NCBI RefSeq assembly: GCF_016653465.1
Contig: NZ_NHSQ01000132.1
Location: forward strand, 26,536 to 90,535
Source: Thiocystis minor
Lineage (GTDB): Bacteria; Pseudomonadota; Gammaproteobacteria; Chromatiales; Chromatiaceae
Direction of reading: 5' to 3'
DNA: 64,000 nucleotides
Position numbers and translations under genes: made by a program. The notes under the pieces are model-generated. The model saw only the letters and a program-made list of their open reading frames with translations, was not told where the DNA came from and searched no databases. Positions 14,511 to 22,725 of the stretch are shown piece after piece; within the stretch, counting starts at the first letter, position 1; each line of letters starts with the position of its first letter.

Positions 14511-15614
14511 ATGTTCGTCCGTCTCCTACTGGTGCTGTTGGCACTCGCCGCAATCGTCGCCGGTCTTGCCTTTCTCAAATACCGTCAGATCCAGACCGAA
14601 ATCGCGCTGTTTTCCCAGCCGATGCCAGCCCCAACGGTCACCGCAGCGGTCGTGAAGACGAGCGCCTGGGAGCCAGCACTGAACGCGGTCGGGACCGTGC
14701 GGGCGGTCCAGGGCGTTGATCTCAACAACGAGGTCGCGGGACAGGTCAAACAGATCCTGTTCGACTCCGGCGCCAAGGTGAAGCAGGGGCAGATTCTGCT
14801 GCGTCTGGAGGACGATGTGGACCGGGCCGAACTCGAAGGCTTGCAGGCGGCGGAGCGTCTGGCCCAGATCCAGTTGGACCGCAACCGCGCCTTGCTCAAG
14901 GATCGCGCCGTCGCCCAAGGCGATGTCGACGAGATCGCCGCTCAGCTCGATCAGGCGCGCGCACAGGTCAAGTCCAGGCAGGCGAGCATCGAGAAAAAGG
15001 CGATTCGTGCGCCCTTCGCCGGTCAGTTGGGCATCCGCCAGGTGAATCTGGGGCAATACCTGGCCGAAGGTTCGGCAATCGTGCCGCTCCAGGCGCTCGA
15101 CCCGGTCTATGTCGATTATTCGCTGCCCGAGCGCCATCTGGCCCAGTTGCGCGTCGGTCAACCGGTGAGCGTGCGGGCGGCGCCCTACCCCGACCGGAGC
15201 TTCACGGGCAAAATCCAGGCGATCAGTCCCGGCATCGATCAAGGCACTCGCAATGTATTGATTCGCGCCCGTTTCGACAATCCCGATCTCGCGCTACGCC
15301 CTGGCATGTTCGCCCGCGTCGCCACCCAACTGCCGGTCCAGGAACGTGTTCTCACACTCCCCCGCGAGGCGGTCACCTTCAATACCTATGGCGATTCGGC
15401 GTTCCTGATCGAGGAAACAAACGGCAAAACCCTGGCGCAGCGCCGCCAGATTCGCACCGGCGCCGTGCGCGGCGATGAGGTCGCGGTCCTCGACGGACTG
15501 ACCGAAGGGGATCGCGTCATCGTCGCCGGTCAGGTGAAACTCACCAACGGGCAGGAAGTCAGCATCGTCTCGGACAGCGACGAGGCGGCCGCCGCGCCGG
15601 CGCAACCCGAATGA
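14511..15614 (+). CDS. RND efflux periplasmic adaptor subunit
   Basis: A 367-residue membrane-fusion protein with an N-terminal signal anchor (FVRLLLVLLALAAIVAGLAF). The lipoyl/barrel-sandwich halves flank a coiled-coil hairpin at about 100-165 (AERLAQIQLDRNRALLKD...ARAQVKSRQASIEKKAIRAP), then come beta-barrel and membrane-proximal domains with LRPGMFARV and PREAV. It links the inner-membrane pump to an outer-membrane channel. Its stop overlaps the pump start in ATGA, so the two form a translationally coupled pair. The alanine-rich C-terminal tail is variable in the family. Confidence 0.9.
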   Translation: MFVRLLLVLLALAAIVAGLAFLKYRQIQTEIALFSQPMPAPTVTAAVVKTSAWEPALNAVGTVRAVQGVDLNNEVAGQVKQILFDSGAKVKQGQILLRLEDDVDRAELEGLQAAERLAQIQLDRNRALLKDRAVAQGDVDEIAAQLDQARAQVKSRQASIEKKAIRAPFAGQLGIRQVNLGQYLAEGSAIVPLQALDPVYVDYSLPERHLAQLRVGQPVSVRAAPYPDRSFTGKIQAISPGIDQGTRNVLIRARFDNPDLALRPGMFARVATQLPVQERVLTLPREAVTFNTYGDSAFLIEETNGKTLAQRRQIRTGAVRGDEVAVLDGLTEGDRVIVAGQVKLTNGQEVSIVSDSDEAAAAPAQPE

Positions 15615-18600
15615 CCTTCACCGACACTTTCATCCACCGCCCGGTGCTCGCGACCGTCGTGAGCCTGCTGATCCTGATCCTGGGGGTACGCGCCTTCCTG
15701 GATCTGGACCTGCGTCAGTACCCCAAGACGCAAAACACCGTGGTCACCATCACCACCGCCTATCCGGGAGCGAGCAGCGATCTGGTGCAGGGATTCATCA
15801 CCCAACCGCTCCAGCAGGCCATCGCCGAGGCCAACGGGATCGATTTCCTCGCGTCCACCAGCTCCGCCGGGGTCTCGATCATCGAGGCCAACATGCGCCT
15901 CAACTATGACCCCAACGCGGCGGTCGCGGAGATCCAGGCCAAGGTCGCGAGCCAGCTCAACGTCCTGCCGGAGTCGGCCCAGAATCCGGTGATCGACTCC
16001 ACCACCGGGGACAGCACGGCGCTCATGTATCTGGCGTTCTATAGCGAGGAGATGGATCTGCCCCAGATCACGGACTATCTGATCCGGGTCGTGCAGCCCC
16101 AGCTTCAGGCGCTCCAGGGGATCGCCAAGGCCGAGTTGATCGGCAACAAGACCTTCGCCATGCGGATCTGGCTGGATCCGGCGCGCATGGCCGCACTCAA
16201 GGTGACCGGCGACGAGGTGGCGCGGGTGCTGCGGACCAACAATTATCTCGCGGGTGTCGGACGGATTCAGGGCGAGCTGGTCCAGGTGGATCTGTCCGCC
16301 ACGACCGATATCAGCCGCGTCGAGGACTTCCGCCGGCTGGTGGTGCGCGCGGAATCCGACACCCTGATCCGGCTCGAAGACATCGCCGAGATCGAGCTGG
16401 GCGCCGCCGACTACAACTCGACCACACTGTACAAGGGCATCCCCGCCATCTTCATCGGTATCGAGCCCGCGCCCGGCTCCAATCCGCTCGATGTCGCCGA
16501 GCGTGTCCATGATCTGATGCCGGGTCTCAAGGCCGATTTCCCCGAAGGGCTGAACGCCTTTATCCCCTACGACGCCAGCGAATTCATCCAGGAGTCGATC
16601 AAGGAGGTCTTCAAGACGCTGGCCGAGGCGGTGCTGATCGTGCTGCTGGTGATCTTTCTGTCGCTCGGTTCGCTGCGCGCCGCGCTCATCCCCTCGGTGG
16701 CGGTGCCGCTCTCGATCATTGGGGCTGGATTTCTCATGCTGTTGATGGGCTTTTCCATCAACCTGCTCACCCTGCTCGCCATGGTGCTCGCCATTGGTCT
16801 GGTGGTGGACGACGCCATCGTGGTGGTGGAGAACGTGCACCGACATCTGGAAATGGGCAAGCCCCGAATTCAGGCGGCGGTGGACGCGGCCCGCGAGCTG
16901 GCGCTGCCGATCATCGCCATGACCACCACCCTGGTCGCGGTTTATGCCCCCATCGGTTTCATGGGCGGATTGGTGGGCTCGCTCTTCACCGAATTCGCCT
17001 TCACCCTCGCCGGGGCGGTGCTGGTCTCGGGGATCGTCGCGCTCACGCTCTCGCCCATGCTGTCCGCTGCGGTGCTGCGCGAAGGCGGTCAGCAGGGGCG
17101 GTTCGAGCAGACGGTCGAGCATTTTTTCGAGCGGTTCGCCAACGGCTACCGGCGCTTGCTGCATGGCTGGCTGCGCTATCCCAGCGCCACCCTCCTGGTG
17201 GCGGTCGTGGTGCTCGCGGCCATCTATGGCATGTACAGCATGACCCAGAAAGAACTGGCCCCGACCGAGGACCAGAGCATTCTGTTTTTCATGGCCACCG
17301 CGCCCCAGACCGCCACCATCGATTACAACCAGCGTTTTGTCGCGCAAATGAGCCCGCTCTTCGAGTCCTTCCCTGAGTACCAGGAAAGCTTCATCCTGGT
17401 CGGCTTCGGGGACGCTAGCACCACCTTCGGCGGCTTCAAGATGCCCCCGCCGAACCAGCGGGAGCGCTCGCAAATGGAGATTCAGCCCCAGCTTCAGGGC
17501 GCGCTGTCCCAGATCGCCGGACTCGATACCGTCGCCTTTTCGCTCCCCAGCCTGCCGACCCCTGGCAGCGGGATGCCGGTGGAATTCGTCGTCCTCTCCG
17601 ACCGGGGAGCCGAGGAACTCGCCGGCCTCGCCGACCAGTTACTCGGTCAGGCGATGGCCAGCGGCAAGTTCATGTTTCTGATGAAGGACGTCAAGCTGGA
17701 ACGGCCTCGCACCGTGCTGGAAGTGGACCGCGATCTGGCCGGCGACCTCGGGATCAGCATGCAGGATCTCGGGCTCAGCCTCTCGGGCATGCTCAACGAG
17801 GACTATGTGAACTGGTTCAGCCTGGCGGGCCGCAGCTACAAGGTCATCCCCCAAGTCGAGCGGGGCTATCGCAATGATGCCGGGGAACTGCTGGACTATC
17901 AGGTGCGAACCGCCGCCGGGGAACTGGTGCCGGTCAGCGCGCTGGTGACGCTCCGCCACCAGGTCGAACCCTCCAAGCGCGTCCAATTCCAGCAGTTGAA
18001 TGCGGTCACGCTCTCCGGCGTCATGACCCCCGGCGTCACCCTGGGCGATGCATTGGGCTATCTGGAACAGGAATCTCGAACCATCTTTCCCCGTGGCGCG
18101 CGTATCGATTACAAAGGCGAATCGCGCCAGTTCAAGCGCGAAGGCGCGGCGCTGGAGGTCACCTTCTTCCTGTCCCTGCTGATCATCTATCTGGTCCTGG
18201 CGGCCCAGTTCGAAAGCTGGCGCGACCCCTTTGTCATCCTGATGTCCGTACCCCTATCGATCGCCGGCGCCATGGCGTTTCTGTTCCTGGGCTTCGCGAG
18301 CATCAACATCTACACCCAGGTCGGGCTCATTACCCTGATCGGACTGGTCGCCAAAAATGGGATCTTGATCGTGGAATTTGCCAATCAGCTCGGCGAGCGC
18401 GAGGGACTCGCCAGACGCGAGGCGATCGAGCAGGCATCGGCCATCCGGCTGCGCCCCATCCTGATGACAACGGTTTCGATGCTGGTCGCCATGATCCCGC
18501 TCCTCACCGCCAGCGGTCCGGGCGCGGTCAGCCGCTTCGACATCGGGCTGGTAATCGTCACCGGACTTGGCATCGGCACGGTCTTCACGCTGTTTGTCGT

Positions 18601-18679
18601 GCCGGCATTTTATCTGCTGCTCTCGCCGACGAGTCATCGGCGCATCGGCGAGAGACAGGGCGCTGCGCACACTATCTGA
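15611..18679 (+). CDS. RND multidrug efflux permease (HAE1 family)
   Basis: A proton-driven inner-membrane exporter of 1022 residues. Twelve membrane segments are expected; those visible include residues about 10-28, 335-355, 360-385, 390-410 and the C-terminal block. The two porter loops follow helices 1 and 7. The proton-relay motif GLVVDDAIVVVENV is in helix 4 and GLVAKNGILIVEFANQ is its repeat-side counterpart. Sequence is closest in feel to MexI/MuxB-type pumps. No TolC-like channel gene is adjacent, so a channel encoded elsewhere is presumably used. Substrate is unknown. Confidence 0.92.
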   Translation: MTFTDTFIHRPVLATVVSLLILILGVRAFLDLDLRQYPKTQNTVVTITTAYPGASSDLVQGFITQPLQQAIAEANGIDFLASTSSAGVSIIEANMRLNYDPNAAVAEIQAKVASQLNVLPESAQNPVIDSTTGDSTALMYLAFYSEEMDLPQITDYLIRVVQPQLQALQGIAKAELIGNKTFAMRIWLDPARMAALKVTGDEVARVLRTNNYLAGVGRIQGELVQVDLSATTDISRVEDFRRLVVRAESDTLIRLEDIAEIELGAADYNSTTLYKGIPAIFIGIEPAPGSNPLDVAERVHDLMPGLKADFPEGLNAFIPYDASEFIQESIKEVFKTLAEAVLIVLLVIFLSLGSLRAALIPSVAVPLSIIGAGFLMLLMGFSINLLTLLAMVLAIGLVVDDAIVVVENVHRHLEMGKPRIQAAVDAARELALPIIAMTTTLVAVYAPIGFMGGLVGSLFTEFAFTLAGAVLVSGIVALTLSPMLSAAVLREGGQQGRFEQTVEHFFERFANGYRRLLHGWLRYPSATLLVAVVVLAAIYGMYSMTQKELAPTEDQSILFFMATAPQTATIDYNQRFVAQMSPLFESFPEYQESFILVGFGDASTTFGGFKMPPPNQRERSQMEIQPQLQGALSQIAGLDTVAFSLPSLPTPGSGMPVEFVVLSDRGAEELAGLADQLLGQAMASGKFMFLMKDVKLERPRTVLEVDRDLAGDLGISMQDLGLSLSGMLNEDYVNWFSLAGRSYKVIPQVERGYRNDAGELLDYQVRTAAGELVPVSALVTLRHQVEPSKRVQFQQLNAVTLSGVMTPGVTLGDALGYLEQESRTIFPRGARIDYKGESRQFKREGAALEVTFFLSLLIIYLVLAAQFESWRDPFVILMSVPLSIAGAMAFLFLGFASINIYTQVGLITLIGLVAKNGILIVEFANQLGEREGLARREAIEQASAIRLRPILMTTVSMLVAMIPLLTASGPGAVSRFDIGLVIVTGLGIGTVFTLFVVPAFYLLLSPTSHRRIGERQGAAHTI

Positions 18680-18707
18680 TAACTGATTATTTCCCGGAGA
18701 CCTCACG

Positions 18708-19136
18708 ATGAAGTCACATAACCCCATCGATCGCTGGCTGTCGACGCTCTTTCACTACATCGAAAAGGCGGTTCTGGTCGGTGTCGGCGCGCTGGCGCTC
18801 GTCGGCATCGGGCAACTCATCCAGAGCATCTACCAGCATGGACAAGTCAAACTGGAAGACTTGCTCCTGATGTTCATCTTCATCGAGATCATGGCGATGG
18901 CGAACGTCTATTTCGTCCGCCGGTCCGTGCCCTTCACCTATCCCATGTTCATCGCCGTCACCGCGCTCTCGCGCTTGATCGTGCTTCAGGGCAAGAACAT
19001 TGCCCCCGAGAACCTCCTCTACGAGAGCGGTGCCCTCCTGCTGGTCAGTCTCGCCATCCTCATCATTCGCTTCAGTCAACGCTATAGCGCGGCCGCCATC
19101 GAGACCGAGGAAACCGAGGACGAGAAGCACGAGTAA
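18708..19136 (+). CDS. PsiE-family membrane protein
   Basis: 142 residues with four hydrophobic helices (near 20-42, 50-70, 78-95 and 108-125). The pattern IEIMAMANVYFVRRSVPFTYPMFIAVTALSR matches the PsiE (phosphate-starvation-inducible) family, whose function is unknown. CGGAGA stands before the ATG. No Pho box was recognised upstream. It follows the RND pump by 28 bases and might be read through from it. Confidence 0.75.
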   Translation: MKSHNPIDRWLSTLFHYIEKAVLVGVGALALVGIGQLIQSIYQHGQVKLEDLLLMFIFIEIMAMANVYFVRRSVPFTYPMFIAVTALSRLIVLQGKNIAPENLLYESGALLLVSLAILIIRFSQRYSAAAIETEETEDEKHE

Positions 19137-19257
19137 CCCAAGGGAAGCTGAGCGCTTCGAGGATTGTCACGGTCGACGATGGGAGTTAACCTTGATCGAA
19201 GCAGGGGATCTCGCCGCTGTCGGCGGGAATGTGATTATCACGAAGGGGTGGAGAGTC

Positions 19258-19653
19258 ATGCTGAGTAAGCAAACGGTGATTGCCTGGGTGATTGGGATCG
19301 TCGGCGTCTTTTTTCTTCTCGATGCGTTTGGATCCGCGTCAATCTCGGATGCCTTTGCCAGGGTTGCGGTTGTCGCGGTCGTCGCCTTGTTCCTCCTGTA
19401 TCGAATCGGCAAACATCGCGAAGGATACGAAAAACTCATCGCCGCCGGGGTTGCGGTCGACGGCAAACCATCGTTACGGGCGAGTTGCTATGTCGCGACG
19501 ACTCAACATGGCGAGGTCCGGTATCGCCTCGGTTCATACACCGGCATTCAGCGCATCATCAGAGAGCTACCCGCCGGGACACCTCATCAATGGGGGCATC
19601 TCGATGCCGTATCCATCTACCGAACGCCCCAGGAGCTGACCCGCGGCGCATAG
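19258..19653 (+). CDS. Small membrane protein of unknown function
   Basis: 131 residues from ATG 19258, preceded by GGAG. Two hydrophobic segments at about 8-24 and 33-50 are followed by a soluble C-terminal region. I recognise no family. The start is chosen over longer readings of the same frame because those would overlap psiE-like coding sequence by more than 100 bases. Two hairpins follow the stop. Confidence 0.55.
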   Translation: MLSKQTVIAWVIGIVGVFFLLDAFGSASISDAFARVAVVAVVALFLLYRIGKHREGYEKLIAAGVAVDGKPSLRASCYVATTQHGEVRYRLGSYTGIQRIIRELPAGTPHQWGHLDAVSIYRTPQELTRGA

Positions 19654-19676
19654 GGCGATTACAATCCAGACGCGGC

Positions 19677-19698
19677 GAGCCCGCCAAACGGCGGGCTC
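19677..19698. terminator. GC-rich hairpin after the small membrane gene
   Basis: GAGCCCGCC and GGCGGGCTC are a perfect nine-base stem around AAAC. No T-run follows, so termination is only possible. Confidence 0.4.
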
Positions 19699-19724
19699 CA
19701 TTACACCAAGATCTAACCCATCCA

Positions 19725-19756
19725 CGCACACGGCATGCCATGCCGGGTGCGTTTTT
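19725..19756 (+). terminator. Rho-independent terminator
   Basis: CGCAC-A-CGGCAT pairs with ATGCCG-G-GTGCG around GCC and is followed by TTTTT (19752-19756). It ends plus-strand transcription and abuts the stop of the convergent epimerase gene. Confidence 0.7.
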
Positions 19757-20660
19757 AATGAAGATAGCTCGGCACCACGAAATCGAGATCCGTGGCCGAT
19801 ATCCCAAGTTCCTTGAGTCCCTCGCGCGCGCACACGCTGTCCACCTGAAGCGACAGATAGTTGTCCAGGGTGAATGGCTTGCCCGGCAAACGTTGAAAGA
19901 CACTCGCCTGCAGCCGCGACAGCCGATCGTCGAGCCCCACCACCCACACCTCGCGCCCGATCCGCTCGCCGGTATAGACGACCAGTTCGCGGAGCGAGAA
20001 GGCGCGCGGGCCGCAGAGTTCGTAGGTCTTGCCATGGGTGTCAGGGTCATCCAGACAACGCAGCATGGCCTCCACCACATCCCCGACGTAGACGGGCGCG
20101 AAACGAGCATCCGGACAGGCGAGCGGAAAGGGACCGGGGAGCAGTCGCAACAGCCCGGCGAAGCGGTTGAAGAAGCTATCTCCGGGGCCGAAGATGACCG
20201 ACGGGCGGAAGCTGGTCACCGCCAGCCCCTCCCCTACCGCCGCGAAGGCCAGCGCCTCGCCGCGCCCCTTGGTCCGCAGATAGTCGCTGGGTCCGCTCTC
20301 CGCATTCGCGTGCAGCGCGCTCATGTGCAGATAGCGCGTCACGCCGGCCTGAAGCGCGGCGCGGGTCGCGGTCTCCACCGTCCGCACATGGGTCTGCTCG
20401 AAGGTGCGCCCGCCGCTTTCATTGAGAATCCCCGCGAGGTTGATCAGAACCGTGCAGCCGGCCATCGCCTCGGCCAGTGGCGCCGTCTCCCAACCCGCGA
20501 TCTCGCACAGCTCGCAGCCTGGAATCAGTCGCAGATGACGCTGCCGGTGCGGATGGCGCGTCGGCACGCGGCACGCCATCCCGGCGCGGGACAGACGGTT
20601 CAACAGGTGCTGGCCGACGAAGCCGGTTCCTCCAAGGACAAAGACGCGGTGATGTTTCAT
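19755..20660 (-). CDS. NAD(P)-binding epimerase/dehydratase-like protein (complex I NDUFA9-like)
   Basis: 301 residues with the N-terminal Rossmann motif VFVLGGTGFVGQHLLNRL, then NLAGILNE and SALHANAESGPSDYLRTKGRGE, where the usual Tyr-xxx-Lys pair is kept as YLRTK, and FRPSVIFGPGDSFFNRF. This is an extended or atypical SDR of the group that includes mitochondrial NDUFA9 and bacterial sugar-nucleotide or quinone-linked relatives. Substrate cannot be told. It is monocistronic, with a possible promoter at 20768-20797 and a terminator beyond the stop. Confidence 0.75.
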   Translation of the reverse strand: MKHHRVFVLGGTGFVGQHLLNRLSRAGMACRVPTRHPHRQRHLRLIPGCELCEIAGWETAPLAEAMAGCTVLINLAGILNESGGRTFEQTHVRTVETATRAALQAGVTRYLHMSALHANAESGPSDYLRTKGRGEALAFAAVGEGLAVTSFRPSVIFGPGDSFFNRFAGLLRLLPGPFPLACPDARFAPVYVGDVVEAMLRCLDDPDTHGKTYELCGPRAFSLRELVVYTGERIGREVWVVGLDDRLSRLQASVFQRLPGKPFTLDNYLSLQVDSVCAREGLKELGISATDLDFVVPSYLH

Positions 20661-20767
20661 CTCAGTTGTGACTCATGCAGGGGTGCTGAAGCGCCGATTC
20701 GCCGCGTTGCGGTGCGATCGCGCGATTGCGTGCTCAGAGCGCCATCAGGGTTGAGCAGGTGTCGCGT

Positions 20768-20797
20768 ATTATAGCCACCGAGCCACAAAGCTCTTGA
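20768..20797 (-). promoter_or_regulatory. Possible sigma-70 promoter of the epimerase gene
   Basis: On the minus strand, TATAAT (20773-20768) lies 18 bases after TCAAGA (20797-20792), about 110 bases before the start codon. The -10 box is perfect and the -35 box weak. Confidence 0.4.
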
Positions 20798-20852
20798 CGA
20801 TGTTTCCTCCTCCATCCCCGGATTCGAACCCCTTCGCAAGCGATCAGATCAG

Positions 20853-21650
20853 ATGCCAGCCGTCGAACTCTCCGCCTATCTGACGCTCGGCATCCTGTCG
20901 GGCCTGCTCGCCGGACTCTTTGGGGTCGGCGGCGGCGTGGTCATCGTGCCCGCCCTGATCCTGATCTTCACCCGGATGGACATCGGTGGAGACTGGATTC
21001 CGCATCTGGCGGTGGGCACCTCGCTGGCGACCATCATCGGCACCGGGGCCGCCTCGACCCGCGCCCATCATCGCCGCGGCGGTGTCCGTTGGGAACTGGT
21101 GGCCCGGCTGGCGCCCGGCATCGTGCTCGGCACCTGGGCCGGGGCGGGACTGGTCGCGGTCATCCCGGAATGGTGGTTGAAACGGCTCTTTGCGGGGTTT
21201 CTGATCTTGGTGAGCCTGCGCATGCTGATCCGGTCAGCACCGAAACGCAGCGTCCCGCTGCCTGGAACAGGCCGTCTGTGGGCGGTCGGTGGCGGGATCG
21301 GGATGCTCTCCGCGCTGGTCGGGATCGGCGGCGGCACCATGACCGTACCCTTTCTGAATCGCCATGGGCTGGAGATGCGTCAGGCGGTCGGCACCTCCGC
21401 CGCCGTCGGGCTGCCCATCGCGATCGCGGGCGCCATCGGCTTGATCCTGGCCGGTTGGGGGCGGGTCGGGCTCCCCGCGTTCAGCACCGGTTTCGTCTAT
21501 TGGCCGGCGGTCGGGGTCATGCTGCTCGCCAGCATGCCGGCCGCGCCGCTCGGGGCACGTCTCGCCCACGCGCTGCCGGTCGATCTTCTGAAACGTCTCT
21601 TCGGACTCCTGCTGCTTGCGGTCGCGCTCCGGCTCGCCTTCAGCGGCTAA
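20853..21650 (+). CDS. TauE/SafE-family sulfite/organosulfonate exporter
   Basis: 265 residues with about eight membrane helices in two inverted halves, each starting with the family glycine motif: GLLAGLFGVGGGVVIVPALIL (about 16-36) and SALVGIGGGTMTVPFLNRHG (about 151-170). This matches the TauE/SafE/YfcA permease group that exports sulfite, sulfonates or related anions. In a sulfur-oxidising phototroph sulfite export is plausible but unproven. The gene ends inside the 3' end of the convergent gene (overlap 21640-21650). Confidence 0.85.
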   Translation: MPAVELSAYLTLGILSGLLAGLFGVGGGVVIVPALILIFTRMDIGGDWIPHLAVGTSLATIIGTGAASTRAHHRRGGVRWELVARLAPGIVLGTWAGAGLVAVIPEWWLKRLFAGFLILVSLRMLIRSAPKRSVPLPGTGRLWAVGGGIGMLSALVGIGGGTMTVPFLNRHGLEMRQAVGTSAAVGLPIAIAGAIGLILAGWGRVGLPAFSTGFVYWPAVGVMLLASMPAAPLGARLAHALPVDLLKRLFGLLLLAVALRLAFSG

Positions 21651-22299
21651 TCGATCCAGCCCCCTGACCAAGCACCAGACGCCGATAGAGAAAGACCTCG
21701 CCGCCCTGACTGCGCATCACCAGACGGCCCTGATCGAGCGCGAACTCGAACGTCTGGGTGAAATTCTCCCGCGAGTTGGTCAGTTCGATACGGGTCGGTC
21801 CGATGCCAATCCCGCCCTCGATGAAACCGTCGCAGGCGGAGTAAATTCGATAGAACGCGCCCTGCACGATGAGCAAACCGCCCTGGTTGTCCTCCCAGAT
21901 TCCCTCCAGCGACGAACCGCTCCAGGGCGTCGCCCCTGCCCCGCCGGACAGCGGCAGGCTCTGGGAGAAACGATCCGCCATCTGATTCATTTGGGCGCCG
22001 CCGGGCATGGTCTGACCGCCAGGGACGGCGCCAAAGGGCGAAGGCAGACCCGTCATCCCCGGCATGCTCATGGGATTGTAGGGCATCGCCTGACCCATGG
22101 CGGGCAGGCCCGTGCCCGGCCCGCCCACGCCGGTATTGGCGAAGCCCATCGATTCCATCATGCGCGCGATCGCATTGGCCATGGCCTCGGCCATCGTCTG
22201 CTCGGCGCACGCGCCCCCCGTCAGACCGAACGAGAGCGCAAGCGCCAGGAGAAATCGCGCGACGAGCGGAAGGGAACGGCGATACGCGATCGACATCAT
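21640..22299 (-). CDS. Secreted protein of unknown function, Gly/Met/Pro-rich
   Basis: 219 residues from ATG 22299; an upstream ATG at 22362 would add 21 residues. The hydrophobic LVARFLLALALSFGLTGGACA is a signal peptide, with a possible lipobox-like end at TGGAC. Residues about 40-100 are a low-complexity stretch rich in Gly, Met and Pro. The last 90 residues are ordered: LEGIWEDNQGGLLIVQGAFYRIYSACDG then FALDQGRLVMRSQGGEVFLYRR. No family is recognised. Location is probably periplasmic or envelope-bound. Confidence 0.65.
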   Translation of the reverse strand: MMSIAYRRSLPLVARFLLALALSFGLTGGACAEQTMAEAMANAIARMMESMGFANTGVGGPGTGLPAMGQAMPYNPMSMPGMTGLPSPFGAVPGGQTMPGGAQMNQMADRFSQSLPLSGGAGATPWSGSSLEGIWEDNQGGLLIVQGAFYRIYSACDGFIEGGIGIGPTRIELTNSRENFTQTFEFALDQGRLVMRSQGGEVFLYRRLVLGQGAGSISR

Positions 22300-22512
22300 C
22301 AGAATTTCAACCAAGGGTACGGAGAGCGAGACAAAGCCGGAACGGCGACGCTCGGGGATCACGGTCGGTCGGCCAGGCTAACGCCGCTTTAACGGAATGC
22401 GTCAAGTGCGAGAGTCTAACAGACCAGGGCGCATTCCGAGCGGATCGCCATGCCGAATCGTTCAGCCTGAGTTCGGCAATTGGAACCGCAAAGCCGCTCG
22501 GTCGCTGGACGG

Positions 22513-22723
22513 ACGGCCATGTATGCCAGCGCGACCACAAGGCGGTCGTCGTTGCCCTTGAGCTTGAAGACGACGCGGCGGCCCTTGAGGATACGCGCGC
22601 TGGAAAAAGTGCTTTGATGCCGGCTGGTGTGCGCCATTGGGCACAGCACCTCGTCATGCCAGGCGCGCAGGGGCTGTTTCGCATCAGGATGCCGCGCCCA
22701 TCACTCCAGGGTCGGGTGATCAC
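22513..22723 (-). pseudogene. HigB-type toxin gene remnant
   Basis: A RelE/HigB-like mRNA interferase broken in several places. From GTG 22723 the frames read VITR; then, in another frame after an in-frame TGA, WARHPDAKQPLRAWHDEVL; then AQWRTPAGIKALF in a third register; then SSARILKGRRVVFKLKGN and DDRLVVALAY. These blocks follow the order of HigB proteins, whose last strand (VYIRFIGTH in the family) is missing. At least three frameshifts and one stop separate the blocks. No HigA antitoxin gene is adjacent. It directly follows slt. Confidence 0.7.
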
Positions 22724-22725
22724 GT

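Noticed and set aside
15530..17473. A 647-codon minus-strand open frame antisense to the RND permease
   Set aside because: It mirrors the GC-rich codons of the pump, has low-complexity His/Gln/Asp composition and no family resemblance.
20815..20845. A GGTTCGAATCC-like T-loop suggesting a tRNA or attachment site
   Set aside because: The T-stem does not pair, and no acceptor or anticodon arm lies upstream.
22307..22723. An intact 138-codon gene on the minus strand at the HigB remnant
   Set aside because: Only the short AQWRTPAGIK part matches HigB, and the other blocks are in other frames, so it is a broken gene.
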